The translations under genes and the position numbers were made by a program. DNA of 64,000 bases from Hyphomicrobiales bacterium (GTDB lineage Bacteria; Pseudomonadota; Alphaproteobacteria; Rhizobiales; Rhizobiaceae), in the NCBI GenBank assembly GCA_900472605.1, contig UCJD01000023.1:1-64000 (forward strand). Reading direction: 5' to 3'. Under the pieces are notes generated by a model, which saw only the letters and a list, made by a program, of their open reading frames with translations, made no database searches and was not told the DNA's origin. Below, in pieces: positions 54,605-63,429 of the stretch (position 1 is the first letter of the stretch; each line of letters begins with the position of its first letter).

Positions 54605-54728
54605 GGCTGTTTCCTTTGTCCAAAGGCGCCTTCTTTTCCATCAATAGGCTGATGTCAACGTGTTTGCCCCCTCGCCAATTGGCAAAGTCTGGTTATTATG
54701 CCTGCAAGATCAACGTAACCGGTGTGTC

Positions 54729-56165
54729 ATGTCCCCAAAAAAGACGACGCTGAAGCCTGCCAAGAACGTTCCCGCCTCGAAGAAATCTCCCCCTGACCCG
54801 GGATCTCTGCGCGGCGTGGCCTCCTGGAAGGAAGCAGCGCAGTTCTTGCGGGCACGCGGCATCGAGGACATCGAATGCATCACGCCCGACCTCGCCGGCG
54901 TGCCGCGCGGCAAGATGATGCCGAGCTCGAAATTCACCTCGAACACCTCGCTGGCACTGCCGTCGGCGATCTACCGGCACACGATCTCGGGTGAATATCC
55001 CGAGGAGACGGAAAGCTTCCGCTACGAGCCGCGCGACAGCGATCTCAAGCTGGTGCCCGACCTTTCGACGCTATCGGTCGTGCCTTGGGAGACCGATCCG
55101 ACGGCACAGGTGATCTGCGACATCGTCAGCGCCGATGGCGAGGAAGTGCCCTATACGCCGCGCAACGTCTTGAAGCGGATCATGAAGCTCTATCATGACC
55201 GCGGCTGGAAGCCGATCGTGGCGCCGGAGATCGAGTTCTATCTCGTCGCCAAGAACGACGACCCGGATTATCCGCTGCATCCGCCGAAGGGCCGCTCGGG
55301 CCGCGCCATTCTCGGCGGCCAAGGCTATTCGATCGCGGGTATCAACGAGTTCGACGAACTGATCGACGACATCTACCACTTCTCCGAAAAGCAGGGTCTG
55401 GAGATCGACACGCTGATCCATGAAGAGGGTCCGGCGCAGCTCGAGATCAACCTGCGTCACGGCAACCCGATCGAGCTTGCCGACCAGGTCTTCATGTTCA
55501 AGCGGACGATCCGCGAGGCGGCGATGAAGCACGGCATCTACGCCACCTTCATGGCCAAGCCGATGCAGGGCCAAGCCGGATCGGCGATGCACATCCACCA
55601 GTCGGTGATCCATGAGGACACCGGCAAGAACGTGTTTTCCAATCCTGATGGATCGCCCTCGAAGGAGTTCTTCCACTTCATCGGCGGCATGCAGAAATAC
55701 GTGCCGAGCGCGCTCTGCATGCTGGCGCCCTATGTGAACTCCTACCGCCGCCTGACGCCCGACATGTCGTGCCCTGTCAACAACGCCTGGGGCTACGACA
55801 ATCGCACGACGGCGTTCCGCGTGCCGGTGTCGGATCCGCAGGCGCGGCGCGTCGAGAACCGGCTGCCGAGTTCGGATGCCAACCCCTACCTGGCGCTGGC
55901 GGCATCGCTTGCCTGCGGCCTGCTCGGGATCATGAAGGAGATTGAACCGACGGCACCGACCGAGGATTCCGCCAATGAAGGCTCGATCGACCTGCCGCGC
56001 GGGCTGCTCGAAGCCGTGGCGCTGATGGAGGACGAGCCGGCTTTCGAAGAGGTGTTCGGGCGCGAGTTCATCGGGCTCTATGCCGGCGTCAAGCGCGGCG
56101 AGTTCGAGACCTTCATGCAGGTGATCAGCCCGTGGGAACGCGAATTCCTTCTGCTCAACGTGTGA
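54729..56165 (+). CDS. puuA: Gamma-glutamylputrescine synthetase-type glutamine synthetase
   Basis: 478-residue enzyme of the glutamine synthetase fold. The N-terminal 25 residues are Lys/Pro-rich (MSPKKTTLKPAKNVPASKK), then come the beta-grasp domain and the catalytic domain. Visible motifs are VAPEIEFYLV (metal Glu, near residue 170), EEGPAQLEINLRHG near residues 235-248, GSAMHIHQS (near residues 288-296) and NNAWGYDNRTTAFRVP near residues 352-367. Members followed by a FAD amine oxidase gene ligate glutamate to putrescine as the first step of the Puu pathway. The ATG at 54729 was chosen over an upstream frame. puuB follows 10 bases downstream. Confidence 0.88.
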   Translation: MSPKKTTLKPAKNVPASKKSPPDPGSLRGVASWKEAAQFLRARGIEDIECITPDLAGVPRGKMMPSSKFTSNTSLALPSAIYRHTISGEYPEETESFRYEPRDSDLKLVPDLSTLSVVPWETDPTAQVICDIVSADGEEVPYTPRNVLKRIMKLYHDRGWKPIVAPEIEFYLVAKNDDPDYPLHPPKGRSGRAILGGQGYSIAGINEFDELIDDIYHFSEKQGLEIDTLIHEEGPAQLEINLRHGNPIELADQVFMFKRTIREAAMKHGIYATFMAKPMQGQAGSAMHIHQSVIHEDTGKNVFSNPDGSPSKEFFHFIGGMQKYVPSALCMLAPYVNSYRRLTPDMSCPVNNAWGYDNRTTAFRVPVSDPQARRVENRLPSSDANPYLALAASLACGLLGIMKEIEPTAPTEDSANEGSIDLPRGLLEAVALMEDEPAFEEVFGREFIGLYAGVKRGEFETFMQVISPWEREFLLLNV

Positions 56166-56175
56166 GGGTGGCATC

Positions 56176-57486
56176 ATGACATCCGAGAACACATCGAAGC
56201 CGGTCTGGCAGAGCCCGATCGCACCCGGCATCTCGTGGTATCAGGCAACAGTGGGCGAGCGTCCCACCTACCCTGAGCTCGACGGTTCCAGGACATGCGA
56301 CGTCGCCATCATCGGCGGCGGCTATACCGGACTGCAGGCGGCCTACCATCTCGCCAAGGCGGGCGTGTCGGTGGTGCTCATCGAGGCCTGCCGGTTCGGC
56401 GATGGTGCATCGGGCCGCAATGGCGGGCAGCTCGGCACCGGCCAGCGCTCGTGGCCGGAGGAGCTGGAAGAAGAGATCGGCTTCGAGCGCTCGAAGGCGC
56501 TGTTCGATCTGGCCGAAGACGCCAAGAAGCACCTCCTCACCTTCGCGACCGAGCACCAGATCGACATCGACTTCATGCCGGGCCAGATGAACGTGGCGCA
56601 CAAGGCGAGCTACGAGAAGGATTTTCGCGACAATGCGGAGATCGCGGCAACGCGCTACGGCTACACGCATGCGGCATTCATGGACCGGGCGGAGACGCAG
56701 GAGCGGCTGGGATCGACGCGCTATTTCTGTGGCGTGCGCGATGCCGGCACCGGGCATATTCACCCGCTGAAGCTGCTGATCGGGCTGGCACGGGCGGCGG
56801 CGGCTTCCGGCGCTCAGGTCTTCGAAATGACGAAGGCCACGGCCATTCGCCAGGGCGGCGGGAAGGTCACGATCGACACGCCGCGCGGGCAGATTACCGC
56901 CGACAAGGCGCTGATCGCCTGCAACGGCTATATCGGCGACCTGGAGCCCGTTACCGCCAGCCATGTGATGCCGATCCGCTCGTTCATCGGCGCCACCGCG
57001 CCGCTTGGCGAGGGATCGCCGGTGCTGCCGGGTGGAGAGGCTGTCGCCGATTCGCGCTTCGTCGTCCGCTACTTCCGTAAATCCAAGGACGGGCGACTGC
57101 TATTCGGCGGTCGCGAGGCCTATACATCGGACAATCCGCGCGACATTTCGCAGCACATCCGTCGCCAGATCGCCGAGATCTATCCCGCGCTCGACAATGT
57201 CGAGATCACCCATGCCTGGGGCGGATCGGTCGCGATCACCATGCCGCGGCAACCCTTCGTGCGCGAGGTGATGCCCGGCGTTACCTCGATCGGCGGCTAT
57301 TCCGGCCATGGCGTGATGCTTGCCAACTATTGCGGACGGCTCTATGCCGAAACTGTGATCGGGAAATCGAGCGATCTCGAGCTCTTCAAGGCGCTGAAAA
57401 TCCCGGCCTTCCCGGGTGGTCCGGCGATGCGCGCGCCGCTGCTCTTCCTGGCGCTTTCGTGGTTTGCGCTGCGCGACAAGTTTTAG
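56176..57486 (+). CDS. puuB: Gamma-glutamylputrescine oxidase-type FAD oxidoreductase
   Basis: 436-residue DAO-family flavoprotein oxidising gamma-glutamylputrescine to the aldehyde, second step of the Puu pathway. The N-terminal region GISWYQATVGERPTYPELDG precedes the FAD motif AIIGGGYTGLQAAYHLAKAG (near residues 40-59), and GASGRNGGQLGTG near residues 78-90 is typical of PuuB/OrdL. The C-terminal YSGHGVMLANYCGRLYAE is the second FAD contact. It has a GAGG-type ribosome-binding site and is coupled to puuA. The later Puu genes (aldehyde dehydrogenase, hydrolase) are not in the window. Confidence 0.88.
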   Translation: MTSENTSKPVWQSPIAPGISWYQATVGERPTYPELDGSRTCDVAIIGGGYTGLQAAYHLAKAGVSVVLIEACRFGDGASGRNGGQLGTGQRSWPEELEEEIGFERSKALFDLAEDAKKHLLTFATEHQIDIDFMPGQMNVAHKASYEKDFRDNAEIAATRYGYTHAAFMDRAETQERLGSTRYFCGVRDAGTGHIHPLKLLIGLARAAAASGAQVFEMTKATAIRQGGGKVTIDTPRGQITADKALIACNGYIGDLEPVTASHVMPIRSFIGATAPLGEGSPVLPGGEAVADSRFVVRYFRKSKDGRLLFGGREAYTSDNPRDISQHIRRQIAEIYPALDNVEITHAWGGSVAITMPRQPFVREVMPGVTSIGGYSGHGVMLANYCGRLYAETVIGKSSDLELFKALKIPAFPGGPAMRAPLLFLALSWFALRDKF

Positions 57487-57620
57487 TCAGATTGCGGATT
57501 TCCTCTGAGGGCTTTTCGATCTAAAACCAGTGCCGGACAAATTCGTTGCAGCGCACACTGGCTTTTTTAAATCGATTAGATTAAAGAGGCCATGAAACAG
57601 TCTGATTGAGAGATAGCCTC

Positions 57621-59096
57621 ATGAGCAGCCAAATCATTCCCGTTGAACCTTTCGATTACGTCGTCTTTGGCGGCAGTGGCGACCTTGCCGAGCGCAAGTT
57701 GCTGCCGGCCCTCTACCACCGTCAGATCGAAGGCCAGTTCTCCGAACCGACCCGCATCATCGGCGCCTCCAGAAGCGCGCTGACCCACGAAGAATACCGC
57801 AAGTTTGCGCAGGACGCTCTCAAGGAGCACCTGAAGAAGGGCGAGTATGACGAGGCCGAAGTCGCCAAGTTCTGCGAGCGCCTTTACTACGTGCCGGTCG
57901 ACGCCCGTTCCGACGCCGGCTGGGCCGAGCTGAAGAAGCTGCTCGACGAGGGCAAGGATCGCGTTCGCGCCTTCTACCTCGCCGTTGCGCCCGGCATCTT
58001 CGGCGACATCTCGCAGAAGATCCACGACCACAAGCTGATCACCAAGACGACCCGCATCGTCGTCGAAAAGCCGATCGGCCGCGATCTCGATTCGGCGCTG
58101 CAGCTGAACGACACGATCGGCAAGGTCTTCAAGGAAGAGCAGATCTTCCGTATCGACCACTATCTCGGCAAGGAAACCGTGCAGAACCTGATGGCTCTGC
58201 GCTTTGCCAACGCGCTCTATGAGCCGCTGTGGAACGCCAACCATATCGACCACGTGCAGATCACCGTTGCCGAGTCGGTCGGTCTCGAAGGCCGTGCCGG
58301 CTACTACGACACCGCCGGCGCGTTGCGCGACATGGTGCAGAACCACATCATGCAGCTCGTCTGCCTGGTTGCCATGGAAGTCCCGTCTTCGATGGATTCC
58401 GAAGCGGTTCGCGACGAGAAGCTGAAGGTGTTGCGCGCGCTGAAGCCGATCGACGCCTCGAATGTCGAGCAGACCACCGTGCGCGGCCAGTATCGCGCCG
58501 GCGCTTCTGCGGGCGGTCCGGTCAAGGGCTATCTGGAAGAGCTCGAAGGCGGCGTGTCCAACACCGAAACCTTCGTCGCCATCAAGGCCGAGATCAACAA
58601 CTGGCGCTGGGCCGGCGTTCCCTTCTACATCCGTACCGGCAAGCGTCTTGCCGGCCGCATGTCGGAGATCGTCATCACCTTCAAGTCGATCCCGCACTCG
58701 GTGTTCGACCAGTCGGCCGGCCGCATCAACCAGAACCAGCTGATCATCCGCCTGCAGCCCGACGAAGGTGTCAAGCAGTCGCTGATGATCAAGGATCCAG
58801 GCCCTGGTGGTATGCGCCTGCGCAACGTATCGCTGGACATGAGCTTCGCCGATTCCTTCCAGGTCCGTAACCCCGATGCCTACGAGCGCCTGTTGATGGA
58901 CGTCATCCGTTCGAACCAGACGCTGTTCATGCGCCGCGACGAAGTGGAAGCCGCGTGGCAGTGGGTCGACCCGATCCTCAAGGGTTGGGAATCCACCGGC
59001 CAGAAGGTTCAGGGCTACACCGCCGGCACCTGGGGGCCGAGCCAGTCGATCGCGCTCATCGAGCGTGACGGCCGCACCTGGCACGACAACCTCTAA
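57621..59096 (+). CDS. zwf: Glucose-6-phosphate 1-dehydrogenase
   Basis: NADP-linked first enzyme of the Entner-Doudoroff and pentose phosphate routes. It has 491 residues. The nucleotide motif FGGSGDLAERKLLPALY covers residues 14-30, and the catalytic signature RIDHYLGKETVQN is near residues 177-189. EKPIGRDLDSA and the C-terminal TAGTWGPSQS also fit. The upstream frame adds only five residues and lacks a ribosome-binding site, so the ATG at 57621 was chosen. The 133-base leader has an AT-rich imperfect dyad TTTAAATC...GATTAAA (57565-57584). pgl follows after 12 bases: operon zwf-pgl-edd. Confidence 0.97.
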   Translation: MSSQIIPVEPFDYVVFGGSGDLAERKLLPALYHRQIEGQFSEPTRIIGASRSALTHEEYRKFAQDALKEHLKKGEYDEAEVAKFCERLYYVPVDARSDAGWAELKKLLDEGKDRVRAFYLAVAPGIFGDISQKIHDHKLITKTTRIVVEKPIGRDLDSALQLNDTIGKVFKEEQIFRIDHYLGKETVQNLMALRFANALYEPLWNANHIDHVQITVAESVGLEGRAGYYDTAGALRDMVQNHIMQLVCLVAMEVPSSMDSEAVRDEKLKVLRALKPIDASNVEQTTVRGQYRAGASAGGPVKGYLEELEGGVSNTETFVAIKAEINNWRWAGVPFYIRTGKRLAGRMSEIVITFKSIPHSVFDQSAGRINQNQLIIRLQPDEGVKQSLMIKDPGPGGMRLRNVSLDMSFADSFQVRNPDAYERLLMDVIRSNQTLFMRRDEVEAAWQWVDPILKGWESTGQKVQGYTAGTWGPSQSIALIERDGRTWHDNL

Positions 59097-59108
59097 GGAT
59101 CGAAGGAT

Positions 59109-59807
59109 ATGGCAGCGACCATGCACAATTTTGCCAACGCCGCCGAACTGGCGCGCAACCTTGCCGACAAGGTCGCTGCATCGCTTTCGACGGCCATCGC
59201 CAAGAAGGGAACGGCTGAAATCGCCGTTTCCGGCGGCTCGACACCGAAGGCATTCTTCCAGGAACTGTCGATGCGCGATCTCGACTGGACGAAGGTGACG
59301 ATCACCCTCGTCGACGAGCGTTTCGTGCCCGCCGACAATCCGCGCTCGAACCATCTGCTCGTGATCGGCAACCTGCTGCAGAACAAGGCTGCGGCAGCGA
59401 CGTTCCAGCCGCTCTACCAGCCGGCGGCAACCGTCGAGGAGGCTGCAAAGCTCTCGACAGCGGCCACGGCTTCGATCGGCAACCCGTTCGACGTCGTCAT
59501 TCTCGGCATGGGCGGCGACGGCCACACGGCTTCGTTCTTCCCAGGTGGCAGCAACCTTACGGTTGCTCTTGACCCGAAGACGCCGCGCGGCATCATCACC
59601 ATGGACGCCGAGGGCGCAGGCGAACCCCGCCTGACCTTCACCTTCTCCAGCCTGCAGGATGCCGGGCTGCTCGTTCTTCATATCGAAGGCGACGGCAAGA
59701 AGGACGTCCTGGCGAAGGCCGAGGGCGCGGGCGACGAGGCGGAGATGCCCATCCGGGCAATCCTGCGCCGCGCCGCGACGCCGGTCGATATATACTGGGC
59801 TCCGTAA
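59109..59807 (+). CDS. pgl: 6-phosphogluconolactonase
   Basis: Hydrolyses 6-phosphogluconolactone to 6-phosphogluconate. It has 232 residues, of the DevB/SOL type. Family segments are ISVSGGSTPKAFFQELS-like (IAVSGGSTPKAFFQEL near residues 38-53), TLVDERFVPADNPRSNHLL near residues 68-86 and ILGMGGDGHTASFFPG near residues 130-145. It lies between zwf and edd with spacings of 12 and 75 bases. Confidence 0.95.
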   Translation: MAATMHNFANAAELARNLADKVAASLSTAIAKKGTAEIAVSGGSTPKAFFQELSMRDLDWTKVTITLVDERFVPADNPRSNHLLVIGNLLQNKAAAATFQPLYQPAATVEEAAKLSTAATASIGNPFDVVILGMGGDGHTASFFPGGSNLTVALDPKTPRGIITMDAEGAGEPRLTFTFSSLQDAGLLVLHIEGDGKKDVLAKAEGAGDEAEMPIRAILRRAATPVDIYWAP

Positions 59808-59882
59808 GCCAGGTCTTACGAGACAGAACGGCGTAAAGCCGCGAACAGACAATCGAATACCAGCAAACGACAAGGATCTCCC

Positions 59883-61703
59883 ATGTCCGCTCATTCGCGC
59901 GTTGCCGCCATCACCAACCGTATCGTCGAACGTTCGAAACCGTCGCGAGAGCTCTATCTCGAGCGATTGCGAAACGCGGTGGGCAAGAGCGTGGTTCGCT
60001 CCTCGCTCGGCTGCGCGAACCTGGCACACGGCTTCGCCGTCTGTTCCCCCGCCGAGAAGGACGCACTGGCCGGCGACCGTATTTCCAATCTCGGCATCAT
60101 CACTTCCTACAACGACATGCTCTCGGCCCATCAGCCGTTCGAGACCTATCCGGCGATCATTCGTGAGGCGGCGACGCAAGCTGGAGGCATCGCACAGGTG
60201 GCGGGTGCCGTTCCCGCCATGTGCGATGGCGTGACGCAGGGCCAGCCCGGCATGGAGCTCTCGCTCTTCTCGCGCGACCTGATCGCCATGGCGGCCGGCG
60301 TCGGCCTGTCGCACAACATGTTCGACGCTGCCCTCTATCTCGGCGTCTGCGACAAGATCGTGCCGGGCCTCGTCATCGCGGCGCTGTCGTTCGGCCATCT
60401 GCCGTCGATCTTCGTGCCGGCGGGGCCGATGACATCAGGCTTGCCGAACGACGAAAAGTCGCGCGTGCGCCAGCTTTACGCCGAGGGCAAGGTCGGCCGC
60501 GCCGAGCTGCTCGAAGCCGAGTCGAAGTCCTATCACGGACCGGGTACCTGCACCTTCTACGGTACGGCGAACTCCAACCAGATGCTGATGGAGATCATGG
60601 GCTTCCATATGCCCGGCGCCTCCTTCATCAATCCGGGCACGCCGTTGCGCGAAGCATTCACCCGCGAGGCGACCAAGCGGGCGCTTGCTATCACCGCGCA
60701 GGGCAACGAGTTCACGCCGGCCGGCGAGATGATCGACGAACGCTCGATCGTCAACGGCGTCGTCGGGCTGCATGCCACCGGCGGCTCGACCAACCATACG
60801 CTGCACCTCGTCGCCATGGCGCGCGCCGCCGGCATCGAGCTCACCTGGCAGGATATCGCCGAGCTCTCCGAAGTGGTTCCGTTGCTTGCCCGCGTCTATC
60901 CGAACGGTCTTGCCGACGTAAACCATTTCCACGCGGCCGGCGGCATGGGCTTCCTGATCAAGGAATTGTTGAAGCACGGGCTGGTGCACGACGACGTGCG
61001 CACCGTGTTCGGCCACGGACTGCAGGCCTACACGATCGATCCGCGCCTTGGTGAGGATGGCAGCATCGTGCGCGAACCGTCTCCCGAAAAGAGCGTCGAT
61101 CCGAAGGTACTCGCAAACATCGAGACGCCGTTCCAGGCGAATGGCGGCCTGAAGATGCTGCGCGGCAATCTTGGCAAGGGCGTGATCAAGATCTCGGCCG
61201 TTAAGGCCGACCGCCACGTCATCGAGGCGCCGGCGATCGTCTTCCACAGCCAGCAGGAGCTTCAGGACGCCTTCAAGGACGGCAAGCTCAACCGCGACTT
61301 CATCGCCGTGGTGCGCTTCCAGGGACCGAAGGCGAACGGCATGCCGGAACTCCACAAGCTGACGCCGCCGCTCGGCGTGCTTCAGGACCGCGGCTTCCGC
61401 GTCGCTTTGCTGACCGACGGGCGCATGTCCGGCGCGTCGGGCAAGGTGCCGGCGGCGATCCATGTGACGCCTGAGGCCGTCGATGGCGGACCGATCGCGC
61501 GGATCCAGGATGGCGACATCATCCGTCTCGACGCGATTGCCGGGACGCTCGAGGTGCTGGTCGACGCAGCGACGATGGCCGACCGCACCCCTGTCGTCGC
61601 CGATCTCTCCGACAACGAGTTCGGCATGGGCCGCGAACTGTTCGCTCCCTTCCGCCGCGCCGTCGGCGCATCCGACAAGGGCGCCAGCGTGCTGTTTCAC
61701 TGA
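59883..61703 (+). CDS. edd: Phosphogluconate dehydratase
   Basis: Entner-Doudoroff enzyme dehydrating 6-phosphogluconate to 2-keto-3-deoxy-6-phosphogluconate. It has 606 residues, of the IlvD/Edd family with an Fe-S cluster. Conserved cysteine segments are [18 protein letters not shown] near residues 110-127 and [21 protein letters not shown]-like sequence ([19 protein letters not shown]) lies near residues 346-364 and [19 protein letters not shown] near residues 508-526. eda, which should follow in the pathway, is not in this operon. A strong terminator lies directly after the stop. Confidence 0.97.
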   Translation: MSAHSRVAAITNRIVERSKPSRELYLERLRNAVGKSVVRSSLGCANLAHGFAVCSPAEKDALAGDRISNLGIITSYNDMLSAHQPFETYPAIIREAATQAGGIAQVAGAVPAMCDGVTQGQPGMELSLFSRDLIAMAAGVGLSHNMFDAALYLGVCDKIVPGLVIAALSFGHLPSIFVPAGPMTSGLPNDEKSRVRQLYAEGKVGRAELLEAESKSYHGPGTCTFYGTANSNQMLMEIMGFHMPGASFINPGTPLREAFTREATKRALAITAQGNEFTPAGEMIDERSIVNGVVGLHATGGSTNHTLHLVAMARAAGIELTWQDIAELSEVVPLLARVYPNGLADVNHFHAAGGMGFLIKELLKHGLVHDDVRTVFGHGLQAYTIDPRLGEDGSIVREPSPEKSVDPKVLANIETPFQANGGLKMLRGNLGKGVIKISAVKADRHVIEAPAIVFHSQQELQDAFKDGKLNRDFIAVVRFQGPKANGMPELHKLTPPLGVLQDRGFRVALLTDGRMSGASGKVPAAIHVTPEAVDGGPIARIQDGDIIRLDAIAGTLEVLVDAATMADRTPVVADLSDNEFGMGRELFAPFRRAVGASDKGASVLFH

Positions 61704-61722
61704 GCAGTGGCGAGAAACGCTA

Positions 61723-61767
61723 GAAACGACAAGGCCCGCGAGACGATCTCGCGGGCCTTGTCGTTTC
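61723..61767. terminator. Strong bidirectional terminator after edd
   Basis: Perfect 21-base-pair stem (61723-61743 with 61747-61767) and a CGA loop, starting GAAACGACAAGG. It lies between convergent edd and the PilZ-like gene and can serve both, the outer parts being A-rich and T-rich respectively. Confidence 0.92.
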
Positions 61768-61785
61768 AGATATGGCGATCGGCGA

Positions 61786-62196
61786 TCAGCCGCGGATGTC
61801 GAGCACGCGGTCGCGATGGGCCGGATGGGAGCTGTACACAAAGATCTTGTTCAGTTCCTTGTCGGTCAGCATGCGCAGGAAGCGGACTTCCACGGTGTTG
61901 TTCGGGTTCACGCGCGTCAGCATGCAGCCGATCTTGGTGATGCGGGCATCGGGAAGATCGAGATAGAACTGACGCGGGAGGTTGAACTGCGTCAGGATCG
62001 CCAGGACCGCGCTGCTCTTGGAAATGCGGATGATGTCGCAACGGCGCGAGGCCATGTTCATGACGCCCTTCTCGGTATATTCGAGACGCGCGGCGTTCAT
62101 CGTGTCCTCCATCTTGAACCGCACTTCGCGGTCGTACATGAAGGATTCTTCCTTGTTTAGAAAATGTCCTGATGACTGTGGGTTTGGTGTCGCCAC
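61786..62196 (-). CDS. Small PilZ-like protein
   Basis: 136 residues from a GTG at 62196 preceded by AGAGGA; an ATG at 62139 (MYDREVRFKMEDTM) with AAGGAAG is an equally good start giving 117 residues. The predicted strand pattern (MNMASRRCDIIRISKSSAVLAIL, near residues 47-69) recalls a PilZ barrel, but neither the RxxxR nor the (D/N)xSxxG di-GMP-binding motif is intact. The C-terminal EVRFLRMLTDKELNKIFVYSSHPAHRDRV is charged and distinctive. Role unknown. It stands alone between the edd terminator and the agl operon. Confidence 0.65.
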   Translation of the reverse strand: MATPNPQSSGHFLNKEESFMYDREVRFKMEDTMNAARLEYTEKGVMNMASRRCDIIRISKSSAVLAILTQFNLPRQFYLDLPDARITKIGCMLTRVNPNNTVEVRFLRMLTDKELNKIFVYSSHPAHRDRVLDIRG

Positions 62197-62270
62197 GGTA
62201 ATATTCCTCTAGGTACGCAATGAGGAAAGACTACCAAGCGATCTTTAACAGAAGGTTCGAACAGCATAGC

Positions 62271-62299
62271 CCCGAGCCGCATTATTCACACGGCTCGGG
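62271..62299 (-). terminator. Hairpin after aglK
   Basis: Perfect 9-base-pair stem CCCGAGCCG / CGGCTCGGG with an 11-base loop, 15 bases beyond the aglK stop. The T tract is weak. Confidence 0.6.
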
Positions 62300-62313
62300 A
62301 AGCAAGTTGCAAC

Positions 62314-63405
62314 TTACTTGCGATAGGTGCGCCCTTCCGCATCGAAGAGGTGCAATTTCGAGCGATCGGCCGAGAAATGCATCTTCTGGCCGCGCTTCAC
62401 ATCATGGGTGCCGGGCAGCTTGACGATGATCGGCTCGTTCTGGACCAGGCCCTCGATATAGAGCAGCGTCACCTCGCCGAGCGCCTCGACGATCGACACT
62501 TCGCCCTCGAAAAGGTAATCATCGGCCGGACCGGCGATGCGCAGGTCTTCCGGGCGAACGCCAAAGCTGGCGGTCTTACCCTTTTCGGATGCCGCCGTCG
62601 GGATATCGAGCGTCACGGACTTGCCCCCGGTCAGCGTCACCGTCGTCGTGTTGCCGGCATCGGTGATCGTTGCGGGGATGACGTTCATGGCCGGCGAGCC
62701 GATGAACTTGGCGACGAAGAGATTGGCCGGGCGCTCATAGAGTTCCAGGGGCGCGCCGACCTGCTCGATATTACCGGCTGACAGCACGACGATACGGTCT
62801 GCCAGCGTCATCGCCTCGACCTGGTCGTGGGTGACGTAGATCATCGTGGTGTCGGCCATCTGCTCGTTGAGACGGGCGATCTCGATGCGGGTGGCGACGC
62901 GCAGCGCCGCATCGAGGTTCGACAGCGGCTCGTCGAAGAGGAAGACCTTCGGGTTGCGGCAGATGGCACGACCGATGGCGACGCGCTGGCGCTGGCCGCC
63001 GGACAGAGCCTTGGGCAGGCGGTCGAGATACTTGGTGAGCTGCAGGCTCTCGGCCGCCGCGCGCACGCGACGATCGATTTCCTGCTTGTTTTCGCCGGCG
63101 ATCTTCATGCCGAAGGCCATGTTGTCGTAGACGGTCATGTGCGGGTAGAGCGCATAGGACTGGAACACCATGGCGATGCCGCGCTTGGAAGGCGGCACGT
63201 CGTTGACCAGCTGGCCATCGATATACATGTCGCCGCCGGTGATGTTCTCCAGGCCGGCGATCATGCGCAGCAGGGTGGACTTGCCGCAGCCCGACGGACC
63301 GACGAACACAACGAATTCGCCCTCCTTGATCTCCAGATCGATGCCATGGAGCACGTCCACGGCACCGTAGGATTTGCGAATGTCCTTGAGTGTCAGTCCT
63401 GTCAT
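62314..63405 (-). CDS. aglK: Alpha-glucoside ABC transporter ATP-binding protein
   Basis: ATPase of an alpha-glucoside (maltose, sucrose, trehalose) importer, 363 residues, MalK/UgpC type. Walker A GPSGCGKST is near residues 36-44, signature LSGGQRQRVAIGRAI near residues 135-149, Walker B VFLFDEPLSNLDA and H-loop VTHDQVEAMTLADR. The C-terminal 120 residues form the TOBE domain (SFGVRPEDLRIAGPADDYLFEG). The gene follows aglA by 24 bases; aglEFG are expected to the right outside the window. The symbol rests on the aglA-aglK-zwf context of rhizobia. Confidence 0.9.
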   Translation of the reverse strand: MTGLTLKDIRKSYGAVDVLHGIDLEIKEGEFVVFVGPSGCGKSTLLRMIAGLENITGGDMYIDGQLVNDVPPSKRGIAMVFQSYALYPHMTVYDNMAFGMKIAGENKQEIDRRVRAAAESLQLTKYLDRLPKALSGGQRQRVAIGRAICRNPKVFLFDEPLSNLDAALRVATRIEIARLNEQMADTTMIYVTHDQVEAMTLADRIVVLSAGNIEQVGAPLELYERPANLFVAKFIGSPAMNVIPATITDAGNTTTVTLTGGKSVTLDIPTAASEKGKTASFGVRPEDLRIAGPADDYLFEGEVSIVEALGEVTLLYIEGLVQNEPIIVKLPGTHDVKRGQKMHFSADRSKLHLFDAEGRTYRK

Positions 63406-63429
63406 CGAGTTCTCCTCCTCCAGAAGTCT

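Noticed and set aside
57576-60398. A 940-codon open frame on the minus strand opposite zwf, pgl and edd
   Set aside because: It is antisense to three clearly recognised genes, rich in Arg/Asp/His as expected from a high-GC shadow frame, and has no recognisable domain.
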